Shown here in pieces: positions 48,618 through 57,926 of a DNA stretch of 64,000 bases. Origin of the DNA: Crocinitomix algicola (GTDB lineage: Bacteria > Bacteroidota > Bacteroidia > Flavobacteriales_D > Crocinitomicaceae); assembly GCF_001661595.2 (NCBI RefSeq), contig NZ_LYPF02000018.1:86254-150253 (forward strand). The letters are read 5' to 3'. Position 1 is the stretch's first letter. Each line of letters starts with the position of its first letter. The translations under genes and the position numbers were made by a program. Below the pieces are notes generated by a model, which saw nothing but the letters and a program-made list of their open reading frames with translations, was not told where the DNA came from and made no database searches.

Positions 48618-49678
48618 TGAAAACGAAAAAAGACGAAATAACGTTTCTTGAAATTTTTATAAACCTCAAAAGTGCATTCAATTTTTTATGGAAGAAAAAG
48701 TTGCTCATCGCCATTATTTCTATACTGGGAGGTTTAACCGGACTTACAATATCTTATTTGAGTCCCATTAAGTATAAAGCTGAACTTACTTTTGTAATAG
48801 AAGAATCTTCTTCTTCTAGTCTTGGCGGACTGACTGGAATTGCGAGCTCTTTTGGAATTTCATCCTTCTCAATTGAGAATGGTCTCTATGAAAATAGTAC
48901 AAATTTAATTAGCTATTTTCAATCTCGATCAGTTATTGAAAAGGCATTAACTTCTGTAATGCCAGATACAAAAGAGACATACGCCCATGTATTTTCGGAA
49001 CTCATTGAATGGCGTGATTTACCCGAATTAGAAGATATAAATTTGAATTCGCCTCAAACCTATACCATTAAAGAAGACAGTATACTCGCTGAAATGTACA
49101 ATTATATTTTTGAAAAAGGAATTCTATCAGTTTCTGTGCCCAATGATGAAGGAAGTATTTTAAAAATTCAGTTCATATCAGAAAACCAAAAATTTGCACA
49201 GCATTTTACTGAACGACTGGTCGAAATAGTAACTACTAACTACCTGGACACCAAAACAAAATTAGCCAGAACAAATGTAGATATCCTACAGACGCAAGTT
49301 GATTCCGTTAGAGAAGTCCTAAATAATGCCTTAGCCGAAACAGCAAATGAATCCGATCAAGTTTTCGGATTAAACCCAGCATTTGCCATAGAAAGGGTTC
49401 CTGCTACAAAAAAACAAATTGATATTGAAATGTCAAGTGCTGTATTAAAGGAGTTGATTAAAAACCTTGAGCTAGCTAAGGTTCGTCTTATGGACCAAAC
49501 CCCTTTGATAGAAATCATCGATCGACCTAAACTGCCTCTGCAAGAAATTAAACGAAGTAAAATATCAACAAGTATTAAAGGCATGGTTTTAGCTATCACG
49601 CTTACCGTACTAATTTTACTTGCTGATCGCTTTTTCAAAAAACTACAAGCAGCAACTACTCAAAACGATAAAAATTAA
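48617..49678 (+). CDS. Wzz-type chain-length determinant protein
   Basis: Inner-membrane protein of 353 residues controlling polysaccharide chain length or export. Two membrane spans flank a periplasmic domain: about 27-47 (KLLIAIISILGGLTGLTIS) and about 322-341 (GMVLAITLTVLILLADRFF). There is a predicted coiled coil near 215-285 and a Pro-rich segment just before the second span (PLIEIIDRPKLPLQEIKRSK), typical of Wzz. No cytosolic tyrosine-kinase domain. Directly coupled to the wza-like gene (TAATG). Confidence 0.88.
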   Translation: MKTKKDEITFLEIFINLKSAFNFLWKKKLLIAIISILGGLTGLTISYLSPIKYKAELTFVIEESSSSSLGGLTGIASSFGISSFSIENGLYENSTNLISYFQSRSVIEKALTSVMPDTKETYAHVFSELIEWRDLPELEDINLNSPQTYTIKEDSILAEMYNYIFEKGILSVSVPNDEGSILKIQFISENQKFAQHFTERLVEIVTTNYLDTKTKLARTNVDILQTQVDSVREVLNNALAETANESDQVFGLNPAFAIERVPATKKQIDIEMSSAVLKELIKNLELAKVRLMDQTPLIEIIDRPKLPLQEIKRSKISTSIKGMVLAITLTVLILLADRFFKKLQAATTQNDKN

Positions 49679-50698
49679 ATGATTGACTTAACACATAAAA
49701 GTATATTAATTACAGGCGGAACTGGATCTTTAGGTAAAGCCTTAGTTAAAACGATTTTCGAAAAATGGCCAAATATTAAAAGACTTGTCATTTTTTCGCG
49801 CGATGAACAGAAGCAGTTTCTAATGGCGCAAGAATATCCTATAGACGAATTTCCGCAAATTCGTTTTTTTGTCGGTGACGTAAGAGACCAAGAAAGATTG
49901 ATACGGGCTTTTGAAGGCATTGATTATGTTATTCATGCAGCAGCAATGAAACATGTTCACATCGCCGAATACAACCCAAGCGAATGTGTGAAAACAAATG
50001 TGGGGGGTGCTGAAAACGTTATTCATGCTGCAATCACGACAGGTGTAAAACATGTTGTCGCTTTGTCAACTGATAAAGCATGTGCTCCTATTAATTTATA
50101 TGGTGCTACTAAACTAACTTCCGATAAGCTATTTGTTGCTGCCAACAATATTAAAGGTGGGCACGATATAAAGTTTTCAGTTGTACGCTATGGAAACGTA
50201 ATGGGCTCAAATGGATCCGTAATTCCATTCTTCTTAAAAAAGAAAAAAACCGATGGAATTTTACCGATAACTGTAGAGTCGATGACACGTTTCAATATAA
50301 CACTTGATGGAGGAGTAAACATGGTACTTAACGCGCTTGAAAACGCATGGGGAGGAGAAATTTTTATTCCTAAAATTCCATCATACAACCTAGTGGATGT
50401 AGCTGAAGCTATTGGACCAGAATGCGAAAAACCAATAATTGGAATTCGACCAGGTGAAAAAATACATGAGGAAATGATTACACCTTCAGATTCTTTTTTC
50501 ACCTATGATATTGGTGAATATTATACAATTTTACCGCAACATCCAAACTGGAAATTAGAAGCTTTTGTCAATAAATTTAATGCGAAAAAAGTACCTGAAG
50601 GTTTTGCATACAACTCAGGAACGAATCAACAGTGGGAAAGCATAGATAGTTTGCGAGCTTTAATCAAAGAACATGTAGACCCAAATTTTCAAGTTTAA
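49679..50698 (+). CDS. pseB: UDP-N-acetylglucosamine 4,6-dehydratase (inverting), PseB
   Basis: First step of pseudaminic acid synthesis: converts UDP-GlcNAc to a UDP-4-keto-6-deoxy-L-arabino sugar with inversion at C5. NAD(P)-binding GGTGSLGKAL (about 13-22), then DVRDQERLIRAFEGIDYVIHAAAMKHV, and the catalytic STDKA and YGATK (Y-x3-K) motifs. 339 residues, normal for PseB. Abuts the Wzz stop and overlaps pseC by 1 bp. Confidence 0.92.
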   Translation: MIDLTHKSILITGGTGSLGKALVKTIFEKWPNIKRLVIFSRDEQKQFLMAQEYPIDEFPQIRFFVGDVRDQERLIRAFEGIDYVIHAAAMKHVHIAEYNPSECVKTNVGGAENVIHAAITTGVKHVVALSTDKACAPINLYGATKLTSDKLFVAANNIKGGHDIKFSVVRYGNVMGSNGSVIPFFLKKKKTDGILPITVESMTRFNITLDGGVNMVLNALENAWGGEIFIPKIPSYNLVDVAEAIGPECEKPIIGIRPGEKIHEEMITPSDSFFTYDIGEYYTILPQHPNWKLEAFVNKFNAKKVPEGFAYNSGTNQQWESIDSLRALIKEHVDPNFQV

Positions 50699-51852
50699 TG
50701 ACAGATTTTAAAATCCCATATGGCCGCCAAAATATTCAACAGGATGACCTTGATGCAATTACTAAAACTTTAAAATCTGACTTTTTAACTCAAGGACCAA
50801 AGGTAAAAGAGTTTGAAGAAAAATTTGCAGAATATGTAAGTGCCAACTATGCCGTTGCAGTGAGTAATGCAACTGCAGGTTTGCATCTTTCCGTATTAGC
50901 AATGAACCTAAAAAAAGGAGAACGCGTTATAACGACTCCTATTACTTTTGCTGCCTCTGCGAATTGTGTCCGATATGCTGGTGGTGAAGTTTGGTTTGCA
51001 GATATAGATCCGGACACCTATTTGCTCTCCATCAAACACGTTAGAAAATTGATTGAAAGCAAACCAAAAGGCTTTTTTAAAGGCATTATACCTGTTGATT
51101 TTGCTGGTTTACCTGTGAATTTAGAAGAATTTAGAGCACTTGCAAATGAACATGATTTATGGATAATTGAAGATGCATGCCACGCACCGGGCGGATATTT
51201 TATTGATTCATCAAATCAAAAACAATTTTGTGGAAACGGAAATTACGCAGATGTTGCTGTTTTCTCGTTTCACCCCGTAAAGCATATTGCTTGTGGCGAA
51301 GGAGGAATGATTACAACAAATTCAAAAGACATATACCAAAAAATTTTATTGCTCCGAACACATGGTATAACTAAAAATAACATGAGTGAAAACCATGGAG
51401 GATGGTTTTATGAAATGCAAGAATTGGGATTTAATTATAGACTAACCGATTTTCAATCTGCCCTTGGTATAACACAGCTTTCTAAAAACAAAAAAGGAGT
51501 CGAAAAAAGAAATAACATTGCTGAAAAATACAAGAAAGCATTTGAAGGCAAAATAAAATTTCAACACTTACCCCCTAACCTGTACAATGCCCACCACTTG
51601 TTTGTAATTGAAACGGACAAAAGAAAAGAACTTTACGATTTTTTAATATCAAACAATATTTTTGTCCAAATCCATTACATCCCCGTTCATAACTTACCAT
51701 ACTACAAAATGATTGGTTATGAAAATGCGTCCTTAACGAATGCAGAACAGTATTATTCGCGTTGTTTAAGTCTCCCCATGTTCCCTACTTTATCGGATGA
51801 GGAGCAGAATTTTGTAATTAGAAAAATAAACGATTTTTATGACAAAAATTAA
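50698..51852 (+). CDS. pseC: UDP-4-amino-4,6-dideoxy-sugar aminotransferase, PseC
   Basis: PLP-dependent aminotransferase of the DegT/DnrJ/EryC1 family that adds the 4-amino group to the PseB product, with glutamate as donor. IPYGRQNIQQDDLDAI start; substrate/PLP residues in AVSNATAGLHLS, IIEDACHAPGG and the PLP lysine in FSFHPVKHIACGEGG (about 202). 384 residues. Placed after pseB; overlaps the cytidylyltransferase gene by 14 bp. Confidence 0.92.
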   Translation: MTDFKIPYGRQNIQQDDLDAITKTLKSDFLTQGPKVKEFEEKFAEYVSANYAVAVSNATAGLHLSVLAMNLKKGERVITTPITFAASANCVRYAGGEVWFADIDPDTYLLSIKHVRKLIESKPKGFFKGIIPVDFAGLPVNLEEFRALANEHDLWIIEDACHAPGGYFIDSSNQKQFCGNGNYADVAVFSFHPVKHIACGEGGMITTNSKDIYQKILLLRTHGITKNNMSENHGGWFYEMQELGFNYRLTDFQSALGITQLSKNKKGVEKRNNIAEKYKKAFEGKIKFQHLPPNLYNAHHLFVIETDKRKELYDFLISNNIFVQIHYIPVHNLPYYKMIGYENASLTNAEQYYSRCLSLPMFPTLSDEEQNFVIRKINDFYDKN

Positions 51853-52576
51853 GGTCGGAATTATATCGCAAGCAAGAATGACCAGTACACGTTTGCCCGG
51901 TAAGGTATTGAAAAAAATAAACAATAAACCCTTGCTTTGGTATCATATTAATCGTCTGCAAAAATCGGGGTTGCCAATTTTTGTCGCAACAACTACAAAC
52001 CGAGAAGATGATCCAATTGTTGAATTTTGTCTCCAAAACAATCTAAATTTTTTTAGAGGAGACGAAGCCAATGTATTAGAGCGTTTTTATTTATGTGCAA
52101 AGGAATATGATTTGGATGTAATCGTACGTGTAACATCAGATTGTCCACTTATTGATGGTGCATTAATTGAAGAGGGAGTGGATAGGTATACATCTCGAAA
52201 AAATTCAGACCTGTATTTGTCAAATTCCTTAAGTGAAACGTACCCTCGAGGACTGGATTATGAGATTTTCAGTTTTAAACTATTAGAAGAAGCTTTTAAA
52301 AACGCGACATACTCATGGCAAAAAGAGCATGTAACGCCTTATTTTTACAACGAACATAAAGCCCACATTTCTAATGAATTTATCGCGAATAAAGAAAAAA
52401 AGAATCAATATAGAATAACAGTTGATACGACGGAAGATTTTCAACTTATCGAACGATTAATTAAAGAATTTAACGCTCATAAAAAAAGCTATTCGGAAAT
52501 AATTCAAATTATGGATGTAAATTCTGATTTAGCCAATATTAATAGGCATATCGAGCAAAAAAAATTAAAAGAATAA
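51839..52576 (+). CDS. SpsF-type cytidylyltransferase, probable CMP-nonulosonate synthetase
   Basis: 245-residue nucleotidyltransferase. The start IISQARMTSTRLPGKVLKKI is the signature of the SpsF/COG1861 group, not of classical PseF/NeuA (which have ARGGSKRIPxKN). RVTSDCPLIDGALIEEGVDRY follows. In this locus it is the only candidate to activate the nonulosonic acid with CMP. Because it is interleaved with pseC by 14 bp, it belongs to the same pathway. The assignment of the reaction is by context. Confidence 0.75.
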   Translation: MTKIKVGIISQARMTSTRLPGKVLKKINNKPLLWYHINRLQKSGLPIFVATTTNREDDPIVEFCLQNNLNFFRGDEANVLERFYLCAKEYDLDVIVRVTSDCPLIDGALIEEGVDRYTSRKNSDLYLSNSLSETYPRGLDYEIFSFKLLEEAFKNATYSWQKEHVTPYFYNEHKAHISNEFIANKEKKNQYRITVDTTEDFQLIERLIKEFNAHKKSYSEIIQIMDVNSDLANINRHIEQKKLKE

Positions 52577-52616
52577 AAGACTTTAATTGTCTACAACAAC
52601 CAAAACGTATAAAAGT

Positions 52617-53405
52617 ATGGAACTGATTAACAAAATGTATCATTTTAAGTATAATGATCAAACTAAAAGAATTGAAGGTTTTTCAGAACAAGATATCATT
52701 CATATTCGAGAGAAGATAAATCGTGGTGAGGTCATCATCTTAAAAAACTGTTTCGATCGCGAGGCTAGTATTGAAATACGAAAAAAAACATTCGCCTATT
52801 TTCAAAATAACGAACCTTTAAACCTTCCCATAACCAATGACACACCTAATTTCTATAGACGGGACAACAATCCTGAAAAATCTGCTGTAAAAAGAGTTAA
52901 GCAAGCGTACAATGCGTTTTATTGGAATAAAGGTTTAGGTGATGACGTCCACTACTTACGTGCAATGTCCATTTTAAGAAATAAAATAGCAGAATTACCA
53001 ACTGAATATGCAACGCAACAAATTGAACCGGACCATTTCATAACATTATCGTCTGTTGCTCAATATCCATTAGGTGGTGGTTACTTAAGTAAACATGTCG
53101 ATCCTTTAAATAAACAATTTTGTGTTATCATAAGCTGCTTATCAGAAAAAGGTCCTGATTTCCCTAAAGGGGGACTCTATATCGAAGTAAATAATGAACG
53201 AATTTATTTAGATGATGAAATAGAAATTGGTGATGTTTACCTTATGAACCCGTCCACAATTCATGGAGTGGAACCTATTGATGAGGGTGATCAACCAGAA
53301 TGGTCTAACGAGAAAGGAAGATGGATACTCTTTCCTTCACTTGTAGAGCTTAAAACACTTTATGGAGAAAAAGTGAAAGGTTTAAAGGACTTGAACGAAA
53401 AGTAA
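52617..53405 (+). CDS. 2-oxoglutarate/Fe(II)-dependent oxygenase-like protein
   Basis: 262-residue protein of the phytanoyl-CoA-dioxygenase-like fold. Visible iron ligands: H-x-D in GGYLSKHVDPLNKQF (about 160-175) and the distal His in NPSTIHGVEPI; Arg in GRWILFPSL could bind 2-oxoglutarate. EVIILKNCFDREASIEIRKK near the start is typical of the family. It would hydroxylate a small substrate or a sugar-nucleotide. Not a standard Pse gene. Start: a TTG 10 codons upstream is also open; I chose the ATG at 52617. The next gene begins directly at its stop. Confidence 0.75.
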   Translation: MELINKMYHFKYNDQTKRIEGFSEQDIIHIREKINRGEVIILKNCFDREASIEIRKKTFAYFQNNEPLNLPITNDTPNFYRRDNNPEKSAVKRVKQAYNAFYWNKGLGDDVHYLRAMSILRNKIAELPTEYATQQIEPDHFITLSSVAQYPLGGGYLSKHVDPLNKQFCVIISCLSEKGPDFPKGGLYIEVNNERIYLDDEIEIGDVYLMNPSTIHGVEPIDEGDQPEWSNEKGRWILFPSLVELKTLYGEKVKGLKDLNEK

Positions 53406-54599
53406 ATGAAAAAAAAACAAGTATTAATTATTAATTGTGGTTGGGAACAGGAAACTTTAATCAGAAGGTGTGCCGAAAAATTTTCTGTCATAGGCATACA
53501 CCATAACGATGATTATGTTTTAAAAAATAAAATCGAAAAAGTTTATATTGGTGATTTAAGAGATTTAAAGTTTATTGAGGCTGTTTACAATAGACATAAC
53601 TTTACAGCAGTACTTTCCAATCAGTGCGACTATAGTTTATTTAGTCAATCTTACTTATGCACAAAGTATAATTTACCCGGTCCTAACCTAAAAGCAGCGC
53701 AACTGTCCAACTCTAAGTATTTACAACGAAAGGTAGGAGCTCAAAAAGGAATAAACGCACCTGACTACAAATTAGTTTGGAGTTTAGAAGAAGCGCGAAG
53801 GGCTATCAAGAAAATTGGTTTACCCGCCATTATCAAGCCTAATGATAATAGAGGTAGCTTTGGGGTAAGTAAAATAGAAACACAAAACGAATTAAAGGAA
53901 GCCTATTTTCATGCACTTCAAAATTCAATAAGCAGAGGCGTAATAATTGAATCTTATATAAAGGGACTTCATGTTGCAGTTGATGGTTATTATTTCAAAG
54001 GTGAATATAAATCACTTGCACTTGGATGGCGACACATGGACACGAACAAGGAGCAAGTTGCAGTGCGAATGACTTATGGAGTCGGTGATACAGCTATAGA
54101 AAATAAAATAATGAAAATCCATGAAAAAGTTTGTAGCGAATTCAATTATGATTTTGGATTTAACCATGGAGAATACATCGTTGATAATAAGGGGGGAGTA
54201 TATCTTGTAGAAAACACAAATCGAGGTGGAGGTGTTTATCTATCTGAAATTGTTGTTCCCGCTGTTTCTGGAATTGATCATGTTGGCAACCTTATCAATG
54301 ATGCAACATCTAATTTAAAAATAAATACGCCCAAGAAAATAGCTCGAAAGCCAGTAAGTGTTTCATTTATAAAATTTAATCCTGGAAAGATAAAAGCAAT
54401 TGGGTATCCAAAAGAAAAGGATGATAGAATCATTAAAGAAAAATTGTTTAGAAAGGTAAATGATACGATCAAACCTATTCATTCTGGTGCTGACAGAGAT
54501 GGAATAATCATTATTTCTGGAACTGAGGATGTAGATCATCTTACCCAAAACTATCAAAATTCCGTTGAGTTACAATATACTTCTGTAAAGTCAAATTAA
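53406..54599 (+). CDS. ATP-grasp family ligase
   Basis: 397-residue ATP-grasp protein that would form an amide or similar bond between a carboxylate and an amine. N-terminal Rossmann-like part with VLIINCGWEQETLIRRC; central ATP-grasp domain with LPAIIKPNDNRGSFGVSKIE (about 139-158) and metal/ATP residues in YLVENTNRGGGVYL (about 268-281); then a C-terminal domain (PKKIARKPVSVSFIKFNPG). Resembles biotin-carboxylase/carbamoyl-phosphate-type ligases, not a specific known ligase. Gene order puts it between the oxygenase and PseI. It could attach an amino acid to a free amine made by the PIG-L protein; inference only. Confidence 0.8.
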   Translation: MKKKQVLIINCGWEQETLIRRCAEKFSVIGIHHNDDYVLKNKIEKVYIGDLRDLKFIEAVYNRHNFTAVLSNQCDYSLFSQSYLCTKYNLPGPNLKAAQLSNSKYLQRKVGAQKGINAPDYKLVWSLEEARRAIKKIGLPAIIKPNDNRGSFGVSKIETQNELKEAYFHALQNSISRGVIIESYIKGLHVAVDGYYFKGEYKSLALGWRHMDTNKEQVAVRMTYGVGDTAIENKIMKIHEKVCSEFNYDFGFNHGEYIVDNKGGVYLVENTNRGGGVYLSEIVVPAVSGIDHVGNLINDATSNLKINTPKKIARKPVSVSFIKFNPGKIKAIGYPKEKDDRIIKEKLFRKVNDTIKPIHSGADRDGIIIISGTEDVDHLTQNYQNSVELQYTSVKSN

Positions 54600-54623
54600 T
54601 TTAAAAAAGCTTAAAAATAGAAT

Positions 54624-55661
54624 ATGACACAACATTCAAAGTCAATAACAGTTGGCGATACAAAGATAAAAAAAGGAAACTGTTTCATTATCGCAGATGT
54701 TGGATCCAATCATATGCAAGATTTAAACCTTGCACTTGAGACAATTGATGCCGCAGCAGAAAATGGGGCACATGCTGTCAAATTTCAATCACTTGACATT
54801 GAAAAATTATACTTTGACCCAACAGAGGACATTAAATCTCTTTATTCAAAAATTTACTTAAATGAGGAGTGGTATTACCAATTAAATGAACGGTGTAACC
54901 AAAGAGGTGTTCATTTTTTCTCATCTCCCACCTATATGGATTCTATAGAGGCTTTGGAAAAACTAGATACAAAAATCTATAAACTAGCTTCGGCTCAAAT
55001 TGGTACTTTTCCTCAGATAATTCAAAAAGTAGCAGAACTTAAAAAGCCTACAATCTTTTCAACCGGTTTAGTGTCGTATGGAGAATTAGAAAATGCTGTT
55101 AAAATTTTCGAAAAAAATAAAAATGATGACTATATCATTCTTCATTGTAATGCAATATATCCAACTACTCCCGATCGTGTCAATCTTGAAAGGATGTTAA
55201 TTTATGAAAAGATGTTTAATTGTTTGGTCGGATTCTCGGATCATACATTAGGAAACTATTGTTCTTTTGCCGCGGTTGCTAAAGGAGCTACGGTTATTGA
55301 ACGTCATTTTACGAGTAGTAACTCAGTAAAGTCTCCTGATATGGTAGTCTCGATTAACCCTGACCAATTACGGGATTTATCAAGGGGTATTGCGGACATT
55401 CAAAAAAGTCTTGTTACGCAACCAAGACTTACAATTGAAACTGAAGAATTATCGTTTAAAAAATCTTTGACATATAGAATTGTATTTAACCGTGCGCTAA
55501 AAACGGGTGACAAAATTAAACTTCAAGACTTAAAATTTCTGCGTCACACAGAAGGTGTTGATTGTAAAGACTTGGATTTTATCCTCAGTAAAAATGCCCG
55601 GGTAAACGCGGATAAACTTTCGGGAGAATTATTAAATTGGGCTGATTTAAAATTTGAGTAA
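54624..55661 (+). CDS. pseI: pseudaminic acid synthase-like protein
   Basis: Condenses a 6-carbon amino sugar with phosphoenolpyruvate to form the 9-carbon nonulosonic acid (PseI/NeuB family). N-terminal TIM barrel with NCFIIADVGSNHMQDLNLAL (about 17-36) and metal residues such as VIERHF and SDHTLGNY, and a C-terminal SAF (antifreeze-like) domain (about 285-345: RIVFNRALKTGDKIKLQDLKF). 345 residues, normal. With PseB/C/G/H present it is most likely PseI, not NeuB or LegI. Confidence 0.85.
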   Translation: MTQHSKSITVGDTKIKKGNCFIIADVGSNHMQDLNLALETIDAAAENGAHAVKFQSLDIEKLYFDPTEDIKSLYSKIYLNEEWYYQLNERCNQRGVHFFSSPTYMDSIEALEKLDTKIYKLASAQIGTFPQIIQKVAELKKPTIFSTGLVSYGELENAVKIFEKNKNDDYIILHCNAIYPTTPDRVNLERMLIYEKMFNCLVGFSDHTLGNYCSFAAVAKGATVIERHFTSSNSVKSPDMVVSINPDQLRDLSRGIADIQKSLVTQPRLTIETEELSFKKSLTYRIVFNRALKTGDKIKLQDLKFLRHTEGVDCKDLDFILSKNARVNADKLSGELLNWADLKFE

Positions 55662-55663
55662 TT

Positions 55664-56488
55664 ATGAACATATTTGACTTTAATGTCCACTTACAACCAA
55701 TTGGAGATCAAAATGTTGTTCACGACAAATTAGCGCAAGAAGGAACTTTGTTTCCTGCTGATACAATCAATTTTTTCACAAAATACTGGGAAAAGTTTAA
55801 ATCATTAAAAGGTTTAAATTTGATGATATTCAATAAGAACTATTTTCATGATAAAGATGAAAACATCAAATTAATGCGTTTTTTAGATGCACATTTCGAG
55901 TCGCACACCTTTACCTATCTAATTGACTTTAGGGATGATAACTGGAAGACTTTAATTGATAACGCAAGTGAAAATGGTGTTAAATTTATAAAATTTCATT
56001 GTTATTTTATGTGTTTAACAGCTGAATATCATGATAGAGGAGTAGAAATTTCTCAATATGCGGCAAGTAAAAAAATTGGCATTGTCATATGCACGAGCTT
56101 CGGCACCAGCGCCATGTATAGCATTGACAGTATGAGTTTCGCTTGTAAAGTTGCTGACCAAGTAAATGATGTACCAATCATTCTCTTACATTCTGGCGGC
56201 GCTAGGATTCATCATGCTTTACTACTTGCATTGGACAAACCCAATATTTACTTAGAAACTTCCTTTACTTTACCTTTTTATGTTGGGTCCTCTCTTGAAA
56301 AAGACTTTGCATTCTGTTATAAAAAATTAGGGATAGAAAAAGTGCTCTTTGCTAGTGACCATCCATATGTAGATATAAATCATGCAATTCAAGAAAACAT
56401 TTCGTTTTTCGAAAGACATCATTTTTCTAAGGCGGATACTCAAGCCATACTATTCGAAAATGCTAAAAAACTAATAAGTAGTTTTTAG
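55664..56488 (+). CDS. amidohydrolase-fold protein, TIM-barrel
   Basis: 274-residue protein of the amidohydrolase 2/metal-dependent hydrolase type, starting MNIFDFNVHLQPIGD. In the family the N-terminal metal motif is usually D-x-H-x-H; here the first His is replaced by Asn (N-V-H-L). Other likely metal/active-site residues are His in KFIKFHCYF, His in ILLHSGGARIHHA and Asp in FASDHPYVD. Such proteins hydrolyse amide, ester or lactone bonds, or decarboxylate. In the Pse operon, directly after pseI (2-bp gap). Its substrate is unknown. Confidence 0.7.
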   Translation: MNIFDFNVHLQPIGDQNVVHDKLAQEGTLFPADTINFFTKYWEKFKSLKGLNLMIFNKNYFHDKDENIKLMRFLDAHFESHTFTYLIDFRDDNWKTLIDNASENGVKFIKFHCYFMCLTAEYHDRGVEISQYAASKKIGIVICTSFGTSAMYSIDSMSFACKVADQVNDVPIILLHSGGARIHHALLLALDKPNIYLETSFTLPFYVGSSLEKDFAFCYKKLGIEKVLFASDHPYVDINHAIQENISFFERHHFSKADTQAILFENAKKLISSF

Positions 56489-56514
56489 TTTTTTAGGTAA
56501 AATTAGAGTAAATC

Positions 56515-57474
56515 ATGAAAATTGTCATATTAACAGAAGCTGGGGAAGGAATTGGATTAGGCCACTATATGCGAACCAAAATGGTTTACCAAGAGTTTCT
56601 AAACAATGGAATTGAATCAAAGTATTATCTGGCTAAAGCTGGGGATTTATATCGATTCGATCATGTTATTTTACTAGACTGGCTATCTAAAATCACTTCT
56701 ATAAAAGATGAGCTTATTGATGCAATTGTAATTGTTGATAGTTATTTAGTAAAGATTGAAGTTTTGAATTACATTAATCTAATTTGCAAAGAATTAATTA
56801 TATATGATGATTATCAGAGAATTCAGTACCCTAAAAATGCAGCAATATTAAATGTTAATATCTACGGAGACGAAATAAACTACGAACAAATTCGAGTTGC
56901 CTCTGGTAAAAAATACACCTGTGTTCGTCCTAAATTTAGAGAAGAAAGGAATAAATACTCCATTCGAGAAAAACTCGAAAAAGTACTTATCACTTTAGGT
57001 GGTTCAGATTATAGAAATAGATTACCTATTATAATCGATATTTGTGATTCTTTAGGACTTGATATTCGCGTTGTAGCCGGTAATGATAGTTTAAAGTTGA
57101 AACTATGCGAAAAATTTCCAGAAATGAACATTTTTGGCTTTATCAATGAGGATGACATGAAAAACTTAATGAACTCATCTGATTTGGCAATTTCGGCTGG
57201 TGGTCAAACCCTACACGAATTAAGTATTTTAGGGATTCCAACTATAGGCATATGTATCGATAATGATCAAGAAAAAAACTTAAGTTTTTATACAAGAACA
57301 GGCTTCATAAAAAAGAGCATAATGTGGAATGATCCTCTTTTTTCAAAAAAACTTGAAAATGCAATTGAACACATGGGGCCCAAAGAAACAAGACTAAAGT
57401 GTTCAAATATTGGACAAAAGTTAGTAGATGGTAAAGGACAAGAAAATATATTCAAATGGATATTGAACTTATAA
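56515..57474 (+). CDS. pseG: UDP-sugar hydrolase, PseG
   Basis: Removes UDP from UDP-2,4-diacetamido-2,4,6-trideoxy-L-altrose to release the free sugar for PseI. MurG-like GT-B fold. N-terminal GIGLGHYMRTKM (H about 17, as in GxGHxxR), then LITLGGSDYRNRLPII and DLAISAGGQTLHELSILGIP, the typical PseG C-terminal region. 319 residues. Overlaps pseH by 19 bp, in another frame. Confidence 0.85.
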   Translation: MKIVILTEAGEGIGLGHYMRTKMVYQEFLNNGIESKYYLAKAGDLYRFDHVILLDWLSKITSIKDELIDAIVIVDSYLVKIEVLNYINLICKELIIYDDYQRIQYPKNAAILNVNIYGDEINYEQIRVASGKKYTCVRPKFREERNKYSIREKLEKVLITLGGSDYRNRLPIIIDICDSLGLDIRVVAGNDSLKLKLCEKFPEMNIFGFINEDDMKNLMNSSDLAISAGGQTLHELSILGIPTIGICIDNDQEKNLSFYTRTGFIKKSIMWNDPLFSKKLENAIEHMGPKETRLKCSNIGQKLVDGKGQENIFKWILNL

Positions 57475-57926
57475 CTTACAGAAAGGTTCATAAAAATGAT
57501 ATGAAAATATTATTTGAATGGGCCAATGATCCAATTGTTAGGAAGAATGCCTTTTCTAATGACGCTATACAATGGTCGGATCACGTTAATTGGTTTTTAG
57601 ATAAACTAAACGACCCAAACTGTTTATTTTTCATATTTTATTTAAAATCAACTCCAATCGGACAGATTAGGATAGACTTTAAAGACAATGAGGGCATAAT
57701 AGACTATAGTGTCGCTCCAAATCATCGAGGTAAAGGACTAGGAACAGCTCTACTTAAAATAATTTCTTCAATTTATCCACCTCACCTTAGTTTACCTCTA
57801 AAAGGAATTGTTAAAACATCTAATGTTGGTTCAATTAAAGCTTTTCAATTTGCTAACTTTACCGAATTAGATAAGGTTATTATACGCAACAGTACATGCA
57901 GCGTATTTAAAAAATTCATAAAATGA
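57456..57926 (+). CDS. pseH: GNAT acetyltransferase, PseH-like
   Basis: N-acetyltransferase for the amino sugar that PseG cleaves. 156-residue RimJ/RimL-type GNAT: RKVHKNDMKILFEWANDP at the start, IGQIRIDF, and the acetyl-CoA loop APNHRGKGLGTALL (about 89-102). Sequence features (HVNWFLDKL; YSVAPNHRGKG) fit the PseH group. It overlaps the end of pseG by 19 bp and the PIG-L gene by 4 bp. Confidence 0.8.
   Translation: MDIELITYRKVHKNDMKILFEWANDPIVRKNAFSNDAIQWSDHVNWFLDKLNDPNCLFFIFYLKSTPIGQIRIDFKDNEGIIDYSVAPNHRGKGLGTALLKIISSIYPPHLSLPLKGIVKTSNVGSIKAFQFANFTELDKVIIRNSTCSVFKKFIK

Noticed and set aside
54624..55661. Calling this NeuB (sialic acid) or LegI (legionaminic acid)
   Set aside because: The presence of PseB, PseC, PseG and PseH favours pseudaminic acid; no NeuC, NeuA or LegB/LegC equivalent is seen.
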